A stretch of 64,000 nt of DNA from an uncultured Bacteroides sp. (lineage in GTDB: Bacteria > Bacteroidota > Bacteroidia > Bacteroidales > Bacteroidaceae). Shown piece by piece: positions 19,001-26,637 of this stretch. Both the position numbers and the translations under genes were made by a program. The stretch is taken from NCBI GenBank assembly GCA_944322345.1, contig CALUOO010000001.1:186001-250000 (forward strand). The letters run 5' to 3'. Each line of letters starts with the position of its first letter. The first letter of the stretch is position 1. A model generated the notes under the pieces. That model was not told the origin of the DNA and did no database searches. It worked only from the letters and a program-made list of their open reading frames with translations.

Positions 19001-20560
19001 ATGAACAAGAAATCAGTTTTATCAATCCTTGCACTTGCACCTGCAGTTGCAAGCCATTCGTATGCAGAGTCACCGGGCAACAATGCCGGCAACCAGACAG
19101 ACAACCGTCCCAACATCATTCTCTTTATGGTAGACGATATGGGATGGCAAGACACTTCGCTCCCGTTTTGGAATCAGCAGACCAAGTACAACCGGCTATA
19201 CGAAACTCCTAACATGGAGCGTCTGGCCAAGCAGGGAATGATGTTCACACAAGCCTATGCCAACAGCATCAGCTCGCCATCAAGATGCAGTTTGATGACC
19301 GGTACCAATGCTGCAAGACATCGGGTTACAAACTGGACACTGCAAAAAGACAAACCGACTGACCGTAAAAGTAACCTATTGGAAACACCGGAATGGAACT
19401 ATAACGGTATCAGCCAGGTGCCGGGAACAAACAACACCTTTGTCGGCACTTCGTTTGTCCAGATACTCAAAGACAACGGCTATCACACCATCCACTGCGG
19501 GAAAGCCCATTTCGGTTCGATAGACACTCCGGGAGAAGACCCGCATCACTGGGGATTCGAAGTGAACATTGCCGGACATGCAGCAGGAGGGCTGGCCAGC
19601 TATCTGGGCGAACAGAACTACGGACACGACAAAAACGGAAACCCCATATCCCTTATGTCCGTCCCCGGTCTGGAAAAATATTGGGGAACAGACACATTTG
19701 TGACCGAAGCACTCACTCAGGAAGCCATCAAGGCTTTGGACAAGGCAAAAAAATACAATCAGCCATTCTATCTATATATGGCACATTATGCCATCCATGT
19801 CCCACTGGATAAAGACATGCGCTTCTACGATAAATACAAAAAGAAAGGGATGACCGACCACGAAGCAGCTTATGCCAGCCTCATCGAAGGAATGGACAAA
19901 AGTCTTGGCGACCTGATGGACTGGCTCGAGAAAAACGGAGAGGCAGACAACACCATCATCATCTTCATGAGCGACAACGGAGGACTGGCTGCCGAGCCTT
20001 ACTGGCGCGACGGACAGATACATACACAAAACTATCCGCTGAACAGCGGAAAAGGGTCGCTCTACGAAGGTGGTATCCGCGAACCGATGATTGTCAGCTG
20101 GAAGGGAACCGTAACGCCCGGCAGCAGGTGTAACAATTATCTTCTGATAGAAGATTTCTACCCCACCATCCTCGAAATGGCAGGCGTCAGAAAATACAAG
20201 ACCATACAGCCCATCGACGGAGTCAGCTTTATGCCTCTGCTCACACAGACCGGAAACCCGTCGAAAGGCCGTAACCTCTATTGGAACATGCCCAACAACT
20301 GGGGCAACGACGGACCGGGAATCAACTTCAATTGTGCTGTCCGCAGTGGCGACTGGAAGCTGATCTATTATTATGCAGACGGCAAAAAAGAGCTGTTCAA
20401 CATCCCCGAAGACATCGGCGAGCAGCACGATCTGAGCCAGCAGCATCCCGATATAGTCAAGCGTCTGTCCAAGCAGTTGGGCAACTACCTGAGAAAGGTG
20501 GATGCACAGCGCCCCATCCAGAAAGCAACCGGCAAGCCCTGCCTGTGGCCTGACGAATAG
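19001..20560 (+). CDS. S1-family sulfatase, serine type
   Basis: This 519-residue alkaline-phosphatase-superfamily sulfatase has an N-terminal signal peptide. Metal-binding residues lie in NIILFMVDDMGWQD, and the formylglycine motif is S-S-P-S-R (residues 91-95) followed by MTG. Ser91 at the nucleophile position means maturation by an anaerobic radical-SAM sulfatase-maturating enzyme, as usual in Bacteroides; none is encoded in this window. IIFMSDNGG and SGKGSLYEGGIREP carry further conserved active-site residues. It should remove sulfate esters from a carbohydrate. Co-transcription with the GH29 fucosidase is likely (22-bp gap). Confidence 0.92.
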   Translation: MNKKSVLSILALAPAVASHSYAESPGNNAGNQTDNRPNIILFMVDDMGWQDTSLPFWNQQTKYNRLYETPNMERLAKQGMMFTQAYANSISSPSRCSLMTGTNAARHRVTNWTLQKDKPTDRKSNLLETPEWNYNGISQVPGTNNTFVGTSFVQILKDNGYHTIHCGKAHFGSIDTPGEDPHHWGFEVNIAGHAAGGLASYLGEQNYGHDKNGNPISLMSVPGLEKYWGTDTFVTEALTQEAIKALDKAKKYNQPFYLYMAHYAIHVPLDKDMRFYDKYKKKGMTDHEAAYASLIEGMDKSLGDLMDWLEKNGEADNTIIIFMSDNGGLAAEPYWRDGQIHTQNYPLNSGKGSLYEGGIREPMIVSWKGTVTPGSRCNNYLLIEDFYPTILEMAGVRKYKTIQPIDGVSFMPLLTQTGNPSKGRNLYWNMPNNWGNDGPGINFNCAVRSGDWKLIYYYADGKKELFNIPEDIGEQHDLSQQHPDIVKRLSKQLGNYLRKVDAQRPIQKATGKPCLWPDE

Positions 20561-20649
20561 CACAATTCTCTAATATCCTAAAGAAAAGGTATTAAAGAAC
20601 TAAGCCACAAGAATACGGTAATCAATATCTTTTTTGCCCATTTCTTTTG

Positions 20650-20735
20650 CGTATCACTTAAGTCAACCGTTCGTATCACTTAGGTTATCCGTTCGTATCA
20701 CTTAGGTGTTACAAACGGTCAACCTAAGTGATACG
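20650..20735. repeat. 22-bp intergenic repeat array, three direct units and one inverted
   Basis: Units beginning CGTATCACTTAGGT start at 20650, 20672 and 20694 with an exact 22-bp step; the third is cut short. An inverted full unit lies at 20714-20735. The array can fold into a long hairpin just downstream of the sulfatase stop codon. It resembles in period, though not in sequence, the arrays at 28604 and 55792. Confidence 0.85.
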
Positions 20736-20813
20736 CAAAAAAATAGCGGAAGAAAATCTCTATGGAACGAAAGTTCGGCAATAATCTACCACAAGCAATG
20801 TAGAAACAGAATA

Positions 20814-20873
20814 GTGTGGAATAATTCCACACCACGATGCCTTTTTCCACACATTCTCCACCCTATTCCACAC
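20814..20873. promoter_or_regulatory. Putative enhancer-binding sites with TTCCACAC half-sites
   Basis: A perfect 19-bp palindrome GTGTGGAATAATTCCACAC (20814-20832) is followed by further TTCCACAC copies at 20845-20852 and 20866-20873. The three same-orientation copies are 20 and 21 bp apart, about two helical turns. The last lies 66 bp upstream of the -24 element. This is the usual layout for activators of sigma-54 promoters. The cognate protein is not known. Confidence 0.6.
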
Positions 20874-20939
20874 CCGGCAGAATCTACCGAAGAGGAATTA
20901 CACGCTGATATACAGCAATTTGCCAAACAATTTCTAGTT

Positions 20940-20955
20940 TGGCACGCACTTTGCC
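20940..20955 (+). promoter_or_regulatory. Sigma-54 (-24/-12) promoter for the small exported protein
   Basis: TGGCACGCACTTTGCC matches the sigma-54 consensus TGGCACR-N4-TTGC, with GG and GC separated by exactly 10 bp. Transcription would start near 20966, giving an untranslated leader of about 87 bases before the ATG at 21053. Confidence 0.75.
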
Positions 20956-21052
20956 ATATACAGAAGTGTAAGTCGAAAACAACCGATACCTTAACATATA
21001 AAAGAGAGAATTGGAAACTGAAAAAACAGATGTTTAACTTAAGCAAACGGAT

Positions 21053-21244
21053 ATGAAGAAATTAGTATTAGTAGTAGCAATGTTTATGTTTGTTTGTGGT
21101 GGTTCATTCCTTGTAAAGGCTCAGAGTAACTCTGAAGAAGCTGCGACAGCCCCAACAGAAGTGAAAGCAATTGTAATTGTGAACGATACAGCAGTTTCAG
21201 ACACGGTAGTTCAGGATACAATTGCTAAGCCTGTCAAGGAATAA
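21053..21244 (+). CDS. Small exported protein of unknown function (63 aa)
   Basis: It begins with a clear Sec signal peptide (KKLVLVVAMFMFVCGG, cleavage after VKAQ). The mature part is only about 39 residues, acidic and threonine/valine-rich, with repeated DT pairs (VNDTAVSDTVVQDTIAKP). No known domain is recognised. It is the only gene positioned to be driven by the sigma-54 promoter at 20940, and a terminator follows at 21303. Just after the stop codon another frame reads TYTKPAETKPAE then stop (21244-21282), which looks like a natural repetitive C-terminus and may point to a frameshift that shortened the protein. Confidence 0.7.
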   Translation: MKKLVLVVAMFMFVCGGSFLVKAQSNSEEAATAPTEVKAIVIVNDTAVSDTVVQDTIAKPVKE

Positions 21245-21302
21245 CCTACACAAAACCTGCAGAAACAAAGCCTGCCGAATAATAGTAAGCACACTATATA
21301 GC

Positions 21303-21341
21303 AAAAGCCATCCCTACTTGTCTATTCCGGGGGTGGCTTTT
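21303..21341 (+). terminator. Rho-independent terminator
   Basis: AAAAGCCATCCC (21303-21314) pairs with GGGGTGGCTTTT (21330-21341) with one G-T wobble, followed by CTATTTT. It ends the single-gene transcript of the small exported protein. Confidence 0.8.
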
Positions 21342-21395
21342 CTATTTTCCATCAAAAAGATACCTTTTCTTCCTCTCTATCTCAATAAAATATCG

Positions 21396-21403
21396 TATTT
21401 TTG
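21396..21403 (+). promoter_or_regulatory. -7 box for the EEP-family gene
   Basis: TATTTTTG matches TAnnTTTG, 22 bp before the ATG at 21426. No -33 TTTG is seen at the right distance. Confidence 0.45.
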
Positions 21404-21425
21404 ACGCCGAACAAACTATAATGAT

Positions 21426-22358
21426 ATGAAAGCAAAAAACCTATTACTAATCGCATTTTCAATAATTCTTTTCTGCAATTGCCAGAGCTATCGGCCTACT
21501 ACCATCAACGTAGCATCCTACAACCTGCGGCAGGCCAACAGCGGAGATTCTGCCAGCGGCAACGGATGGGGACAACGCTACCCGGTTATAGCTCAAATGG
21601 TTCAATTTCACGATTTTGATATTTTCGGGACACAAGAGTGCTTCCTGCATCAGTTGCAGGACATGAAGAAGTCACTTCCCGGATACGATTATATAGGAGT
21701 GGGCCGCGACGATGGCAAAGAAAAAGGAGAACATTCCGCCATTTTCTACCGTACCGACAAGTTTGAGGTCATCGAAAAAGGAGACTTCTGGCTATCGGAA
21801 ACTCCCGACGTACCCGGCAAGGGATGGGACGCCGTTCTGCCGAGAGTCTGTAGCTGGGGACACTTCAAATGTAAGGACACCGGATTCGAATTTCTCTTTT
21901 TCAACCTCCACATGGACCATGTAGGCAAACAGGCGCGGGTAGAAAGCGCTTTTCTGGTACAAAAGAAGATGGAAGAGCTGGGGGCAAACCTTCCTGCCAT
22001 CCTGACCGGAGACTTCAACGTAGACCAGACCCACCAGTCATACGACGCTCTTGTCAGCAAAGGTGTGCTGTATGATGCCTACGAAAAAGCCGATTTCCGC
22101 TATGCCACCAACGGTACATTCAACAGTTTCGATCCCAACAATTTTACAGAGAGCCGGATCGACCACGTATTTGTATCGCCAGTCTTTCATGTAAAGAAAT
22201 ACGGAGTGCTGACCGACACCTATCGCAGTGAAAAAGAGAAAAAACAAAAAGCAGATGTCAAGGACGCTCCTCAAGAGATCACCGTCAAGGCATATCAGGC
22301 ACGCACACCGTCCGACCACTTCCCTGTAAAAGTGGTATTGGAATACAACCGGAAATGA
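21426..22358 (+). CDS. Endonuclease/exonuclease/phosphatase-family lipoprotein
   Basis: This 310-residue protein has a lipoprotein signal (ILFCNC, Cys at about residue 19) followed by a complete EEP fold. Motifs are VASYNLRQANSG, FGTQEC with the metal-binding Glu, FFNLHMDH, LTGDFNVD, SRIDHVFVS and the final SDHFPV with the catalytic His. EEP enzymes cleave phosphodiester bonds in nucleic acids or lipids. Envelope forms in Bacteroides that accompany glycan-degrading genes may act on phosphorylated glycans or teichoic-like polymers, but this is not proven. It sits between a sulfatase group and a GH125 mannosidase. Confidence 0.88.
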   Translation: MKAKNLLLIAFSIILFCNCQSYRPTTINVASYNLRQANSGDSASGNGWGQRYPVIAQMVQFHDFDIFGTQECFLHQLQDMKKSLPGYDYIGVGRDDGKEKGEHSAIFYRTDKFEVIEKGDFWLSETPDVPGKGWDAVLPRVCSWGHFKCKDTGFEFLFFNLHMDHVGKQARVESAFLVQKKMEELGANLPAILTGDFNVDQTHQSYDALVSKGVLYDAYEKADFRYATNGTFNSFDPNNFTESRIDHVFVSPVFHVKKYGVLTDTYRSEKEKKQKADVKDAPQEITVKAYQARTPSDHFPVKVVLEYNRK

Positions 22359-22461
22359 TGTATACCATATACATAATATATAAATAGGTATGTATCACAA
22401 CCGGAGAGCCCGTGTTTCACAAATCAAAGAAAACTCATAAACTCAAAAATTTATATTATTT

Positions 22462-23910
22462 ATGAACATCAGTAAAACATTGTTTTTATGTGCTGCACTT
22501 GCCGGAGGAACAGCCAGTGCACAAGCTATGGAACTATGTGATTTAGTTTTCAAGCAAGACAACACACAAGTAAACAACTACACGACCAATCGTCCGGAAG
22601 CATCCAAACGGTTGTTTGTATCGCAGGCCGTAGAAGACCAGATTGCAACAATCAAGAAGATTCTTACCAATGCCAAGCTGGCATGGATGTTCGAAAACTG
22701 TTTCCCGAACACACTGGATACCACTGTACACTTTGACGGAAAAGACGATACATTTGTCTACACCGGAGACATACACGCCATGTGGCTGCGCGATTCCGGA
22801 GCACAGGTTTGGCCCTACGTGCAACTGGCAAACAAAGACCCGAAGCTGAAACAAATGCTTGCCGGAGTCATCAACCGCCAGTTCAAATGCATCAATATAG
22901 ACCCATACGCCAACGCCTTCAACATGGAACCCACCGGAGGCGACTGGATGAGCGACCTGACAGACATGAAACCCGAACTGCACGAGCGCAAATGGGAAAT
23001 CGACTCACTCTGCTACCCCATCCGTCTGGCTTATCACTACTGGAAAACAACCGGCGATACAAGCGTATTCTCCGACGAATGGCTACAGGCCATTGCAAAC
23101 GTGCTGAAAACCTTCAAGGAACAGCAGCGCAAAGACGATCCCAAAGGTGCATACAAGTTCCAACGCAAAACGGAACGTGCGCTCGATACCATGACCAACG
23201 ACGGTTGGGGAAATCCCGTGAAACCCGTAGGACTCATTGCATCAGCATTCCGTCCTTCAGACGATGCCACCACCTTCCAGTTCCTTATTCCGTCCAACTT
23301 CTTTGCTGTAACGTCACTCCGCAAAGCAGCCGAAATACTGGAGACTGTAAACAACAAACCCGAATTGGCAAAAGAATGCAAGGCTCTTGCCGACGAGGTA
23401 GAACAGGCATTGAAGAAATATGCAGTATACAAACATCCCAAATACGGAAAGATCTATGCCTTCGAGGTAGACGGATTCGGTAACCAGTTGCTGATGGACG
23501 ACGCCAATGTGCCCAGTCTGCTGGCAATGCCATACTTGGGCGACGTAGACGTAAAAGACAAAATCTATCAGAATACCCGCAAGTTTGTCTGGAGCGAAGA
23601 CAATCCCTACTTCTTCAAAGGAAAAGCCGGCGAAGGAATCGGTGGACCACACATCGGATACGACATGGTATGGCCTATGAGTATCATGATGAAAGCCTTC
23701 ACCAGTCAGGACGACGAAGAAATCAAGACATGCATCAAGATGCTGATGGATACGGATGCCGGCACAGGATTCATGCACGAATCATTCCACAAGGACAATC
23801 CTAACAAGTTCACACGTGCTTGGTTTGCATGGCAGAATACACTTTTCGGCGAACTGATTCTGAAGCTTGTCAACGAAGGTAAGGCAGATTTGCTGAACAG
23901 CATCCAATAA
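22462..23910 (+). CDS. GH125 exo-alpha-1,6-mannosidase
   Basis: This 482-residue secreted glycosidase has a signal peptide ending around ASAQA. It then follows the (alpha/alpha)6 GH125 pattern: DTFVYTGDIHAMWLRDSGAQVWPY, NMEPTGGDWMSDLTDMKPELHERKWEIDSLCYPI, RTERALDTMTNDGWGNPV-type loop and GTGFMHESFHKDNPNKFTRAWFAWQN. Family members are metal-independent inverting exo-alpha-1,6-mannosidases acting on N-glycan cores or mannan. Its neighbour is the EEP-family lipoprotein 103 bp upstream. A strong terminator follows at 23943-23981. Confidence 0.93.
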   Translation: MNISKTLFLCAALAGGTASAQAMELCDLVFKQDNTQVNNYTTNRPEASKRLFVSQAVEDQIATIKKILTNAKLAWMFENCFPNTLDTTVHFDGKDDTFVYTGDIHAMWLRDSGAQVWPYVQLANKDPKLKQMLAGVINRQFKCINIDPYANAFNMEPTGGDWMSDLTDMKPELHERKWEIDSLCYPIRLAYHYWKTTGDTSVFSDEWLQAIANVLKTFKEQQRKDDPKGAYKFQRKTERALDTMTNDGWGNPVKPVGLIASAFRPSDDATTFQFLIPSNFFAVTSLRKAAEILETVNNKPELAKECKALADEVEQALKKYAVYKHPKYGKIYAFEVDGFGNQLLMDDANVPSLLAMPYLGDVDVKDKIYQNTRKFVWSEDNPYFFKGKAGEGIGGPHIGYDMVWPMSIMMKAFTSQDDEEIKTCIKMLMDTDAGTGFMHESFHKDNPNKFTRAWFAWQNTLFGELILKLVNEGKADLLNSIQ

Positions 23911-23942
23911 GCAGACAGGCATAAAAAGTCTCTTTAAAACAA

Positions 23943-23981
23943 GATAGCCCGTTTCCTCTTCAACAGAAGAAACGGGCTATC
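23943..23981 (+). terminator. Rho-independent terminator after GH125
   Basis: Arms GATAGCCCGTTTC (23943-23955) and GAAACGGGCTATC (23969-23981) are perfect over 13 bp and followed by CCATTTTTTC. Confidence 0.92.
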
Positions 23982-24041
23982 CATTTTTTCAAATTTCCCC
24001 TAACCAATTTTCTCATTTCCAATACATATTGAATAAAAAAC

Positions 24042-24258
24042 TATTTCTATTCAAGAAATAAATTTTCAGGTTCTCACACTCTTATTAGGCTTTTTCCCCT
24101 TAAAAAATGTGTGGCTTTGCTAAGCAATATGTTTGGCACAATGCTGTTGTTTATATGAGTTTATTTATACTGTATATTTCTTGAATAGAATTAATTAGTC
24201 AAATATTTGTTTTTTTTATAAATAATACGGATTTTTGCGGTATCTCTTGAATAGAGAT
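24042..24258. promoter_or_regulatory. Three related palindromes around the pilus-operon promoter
   Basis: The sites are TATTTCTATTCAAGAAATA (24042-24060, 7-bp arms), ATTTCTTGAATAGAATT (24176-24192, one arm mismatch) and ATCTCTTGAATAGAGAT (24242-24258, 6-bp arms). All share TTCT/AGAA-type arms around a TGAAT core; the first has the core inverted. The second is just upstream of the predicted -33 element and the third covers the predicted start point. They look like operators for a dimeric regulator. The rest of the 23911-24309 gap is AT-rich and shows no gene. Confidence 0.6.
24206..24237 (+). promoter_or_regulatory. Pilus-operon promoter (-33/-7)
   Basis: TTTG (24206-24209), a 20-bp spacer and GATTTTTG (24230-24237; 7 of 8 to TAnnTTTG) fit the Bacteroidetes primary-sigma promoter. 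The start would be near 24244, giving a leader of about 65 bases. Confidence 0.55.
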
Positions 24259-24309
24259 TGGAGATTGAAATCGGAAATAAATAATTACTTAACATAAAAA
24301 GGGGGAACG

Positions 24310-25476
24310 ATGAAAAGGATTTTATACTTTTTATTCACCACTTGTTGTGTCGCTTTGCCTTGTAAGGCAATGATAAAATCTGATTTACCACTACCACAGG
24401 ATTCTGTCGTAGGGGCACCTATTCCTGCAGATATGAAGTCAAGCAACGATTCCACAATACTTTTCCGCTTCGTACCGGGTAAAACCATGTTTTATTCGCC
24501 CTACAAAGACAACGAAAAGGCAATTCTGCAGGCTGGAGAATTGATAGCACGCCACCACCGGGAAATCGTTCAGGGAAAAGCCTACATCGTAGTAAAAGGA
24601 TTCTGTGGATCATATCCCACAGCACACGAAAACCTTCAGGCTGCAAAGACAAGAAGCAACCACGTCAAGTCCTATTTCATTCTGCACAACGAAATGAAAG
24701 AGGACTACTATCGTACGCGCAACTATACACATGCCTATAAAGGCATCAACGATGTAGTGGCACTGATGGGCATTGAATATGCACCAGGCTATCAGCCGGA
24801 AACCGTTGTAGAGAAACCGGAACCAAAGCACGAACCCGAGCTACAACCGGAGCCACAACCAGAGCCACAACCAGAAAAAGAGCCGGTATCCGAGCCCGAA
24901 CCACAACCCGAACCGGAGCTACAACCGGAAGTGAAACCCATCGTCAAGGAATACGAGTTCACACCATGGACAGTAAGCACCAACCTGCTCTACGATGCAG
25001 TACTGCTCCCCTCGCTCGAAGTGGAATACCGCATTAACGAACGGTGGTCGGCAGCTGTAGAAGGCAACATGGCATGGTGGCACAACAATGGCAAGCATAA
25101 ATACTACCAGCTTGCCACCATCACTCCCGAGGTGCGCTACTGGTTCCGCAGCAACAATATCCGCCACGGACACTACCTCGGACTCTTCGGCGGAGGAGGA
25201 TGGTATGACCTCGAAAACGGAGGACGCGGATACAGAGGAGAAGGCGGAATGGTAGGACTCAGCTACGGCTACCGCTTCCCCGTAGGACGCTATTTCTCGT
25301 TCGAAGCCGGAGCAGGCATCGGCTTTATGACCACCGAATATGAAGAATACCTGCCGCTGGACGGACACTACGTATATCAACAAACCAGCCGAACCAACTA
25401 TTTCGGCCCGCTGAAGCTGAAATTCTCATGGGTATGGCATATCGGACAATGGATGAAAAAAGGAGGAGCCTTATGA
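24310..25476 (+). CDS. OmpA-like / Pro-Glu linker / DUF3575 barrel protein of the pilus locus
   Basis: This 388-residue envelope protein has a signal peptide. Residues about 45-155 resemble an OmpA C-terminal-type domain (IVVKGFCGSYPTAHENLQAAKTRSNHVKSYFI, like the GHT-D and RR-A-V-Y-L region). Residues about 168-214 are a repetitive PEPQ/PEPE linker. Residues about 220-388 form a DUF3575 beta-barrel-like domain (NLLYDAVLLPSLEVEYRI, YYLGLFGGGGWYDLE-type). The order is reversed from OmpA, where the barrel comes first. DUF3575 proteins commonly open Bacteroides fimbrillin operons. A role in anchoring the system to outer membrane and peptidoglycan is an inference. Confidence 0.75.
   Translation: MKRILYFLFTTCCVALPCKAMIKSDLPLPQDSVVGAPIPADMKSSNDSTILFRFVPGKTMFYSPYKDNEKAILQAGELIARHHREIVQGKAYIVVKGFCGSYPTAHENLQAAKTRSNHVKSYFILHNEMKEDYYRTRNYTHAYKGINDVVALMGIEYAPGYQPETVVEKPEPKHEPELQPEPQPEPQPEKEPVSEPEPQPEPELQPEVKPIVKEYEFTPWTVSTNLLYDAVLLPSLEVEYRINERWSAAVEGNMAWWHNNGKHKYYQLATITPEVRYWFRSNNIRHGHYLGLFGGGGWYDLENGGRGYRGEGGMVGLSYGYRFPVGRYFSFEAGAGIGFMTTEYEEYLPLDGHYVYQQTSRTNYFGPLKLKFSWVWHIGQWMKKGGAL
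25461..25467 (+). promoter_or_regulatory. Strong Shine-Dalgarno-like site for the DUF5119 gene
   Basis: AGGAGGA lies 5 bases before the ATG at 25473, which overlaps the previous stop as ATGA. Such a site is unusual in Bacteroides, where most leaders lack one, and it decides the start in favour of 25473 over an upstream in-frame ATG at 25428. Confidence 0.65.
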
Positions 25477-26504
25477 GACAAAGAAATATGACATCATTCC
25501 TCCGATCTATCCTACTAATAGGATGTGCGTCGACACTCTTTGCAGGATGTCGTAAAGATTTGTGTTACACACACGATGAGCATTCGATGTCGGTAAAACT
25601 GCACATCAGTCCCTCATGGGTGCAAGAATGGGAGCGCACCTACAGCATAAACTGGGAAGAAGAGTGGAAAGAAGAGTGGAGCCGTGACTACGAGGAGTTC
25701 CGCCCCGAAGTAGCCAAAGGGATACGTTCATTGGCATATATGGGTGACAGATATGCCGAGAACAATCTCCCCCCGGAAGGAGGACGACTACCGTTGTCGG
25801 AAGGAGAATATTCACTGCTATTCTATAACAACGACACCGAATACATCGTCTTTGACCAAGTTAATGCCTTGGCATCTGCCACAGCAACCACCCGTACCCG
25901 CACGCGCAGCGGATACACAGCGCTACACGAGGACGAACGTACCATCACACCGCCCGATATGCTATATGGTGCATACGTGCATAGCCACATATCCCAAAAA
26001 ACATGGGAACCTGTGAGATTGTCCATCGAAATGCGCCCACTGACCTACAGCTACCTCATACGCTACCGTTTCAAATCCGGGCAACAATATGTAGCGGCTG
26101 CGCGGGGAGCACTTGCGGGAATGGCAGAAAGAGTCTATCTGTACGACGGACACACTAATGGTACACGAGCCACAATTCTTTTCGACTGCAAAGTAGACGA
26201 TAAAGGATGTACTGCACTGGTACAGTCATTCGGAGCACCAGAATATTCATACACCGACGGATATACCGAAGACCCCGAAACCCACTTCTACACATTAAGT
26301 CTGGAAGTGGTGCTACACAACGGGAAGACACTGACCTATACCTCCGACGTAAGTCAGGAACTTCGATTGCAGCCGCGTGGAGGAGTGATACAAATGGTAG
26401 ACCTCGAGGTGAGCGATGAAGACGGAACCGAAGGAGGCTCCGGATTCGACCCCGACGTAGACGGATGGGAAGACGAAATAGACATTGAACTGCCGTTGAA
26501 TTAA
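25473..26504 (+). CDS. DUF5119-type lipoprotein of the pilus locus
   Basis: This 343-residue lipoprotein has the lipobox LFAGC. The mature part is beta-rich, with the acidic/aromatic N-terminal stretch SINWEEEWKEEWSRDYEEF and a C-terminus of Asp and Glu residues (DPDVDGWEDEIDIELPLN). The pattern of strand-turn-strand and final EDEID resembles DUF5119 proteins, which occur with DUF3575 and fimbrillin genes in Bacteroidales. The start overlaps the upstream stop by ATGA, so the two are translationally coupled. The molecular role is not established; an assembly or anchor subunit is plausible. Confidence 0.7.
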   Translation: MRQRNMTSFLRSILLIGCASTLFAGCRKDLCYTHDEHSMSVKLHISPSWVQEWERTYSINWEEEWKEEWSRDYEEFRPEVAKGIRSLAYMGDRYAENNLPPEGGRLPLSEGEYSLLFYNNDTEYIVFDQVNALASATATTRTRTRSGYTALHEDERTITPPDMLYGAYVHSHISQKTWEPVRLSIEMRPLTYSYLIRYRFKSGQQYVAAARGALAGMAERVYLYDGHTNGTRATILFDCKVDDKGCTALVQSFGAPEYSYTDGYTEDPETHFYTLSLEVVLHNGKTLTYTSDVSQELRLQPRGGVIQMVDLEVSDEDGTEGGSGFDPDVDGWEDEIDIELPLN

Positions 26505-26593
26505 AACAAAGACACACCGCGCAGCCCTCCGCCCTAAGTGAGCAGGCGTGAAGCCGGTGCAGACAGTACAACAAGAGACAAGCGAAAAATGTG

Positions 26594-26622
26594 ATTATTA
26601 ACTATTATATTATTAACTATTA
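26594..26622 (+). repeat. 14-bp direct repeat in the leader of the first fimbrillin gene
   Basis: ATTATTAACTATTA occurs twice (26594-26607 and 26609-26622), separated by one base, 15 bp before the ATG. It may help ribosome access or be a promoter or regulator site; nothing further is visible. Confidence 0.6.
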
Positions 26623-26637
26623 AACACTTAATTCATT

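Larger units (their letters stand above)
20561..21052. other. 492-bp intergenic region with a repeat array and a sigma-54 control region
   Basis: No credible gene is seen. The first part holds a 22-bp repeat array (20650-20735). The middle holds a palindrome and TTCCACAC half-sites (20814-20873). The last part holds a -24/-12 promoter (20940-20955). The remaining bases show no feature I can support. Confidence 0.6.

Noticed and set aside
24134-24150. TGGCACA in the pilus leader as a sigma-54 -24 element
   Set aside because: With the fixed 10-bp spacing the -12 position reads TT instead of GC, and no TTGC is near; a primary-sigma promoter fits better.
24814-24945. Repetitive PEPQ region as a tandem DNA repeat or CRISPR-like array
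   Set aside because: The repeats are codon-level and in frame within a protein linker; no conserved spacer structure.
25428-25472. Upstream in-frame start for the DUF5119 gene
   Set aside because: It overlaps the preceding gene by 49 bases and puts 15 charged residues before the signal peptide; ATG 25473 has AGGAGG and an ATGA overlap.
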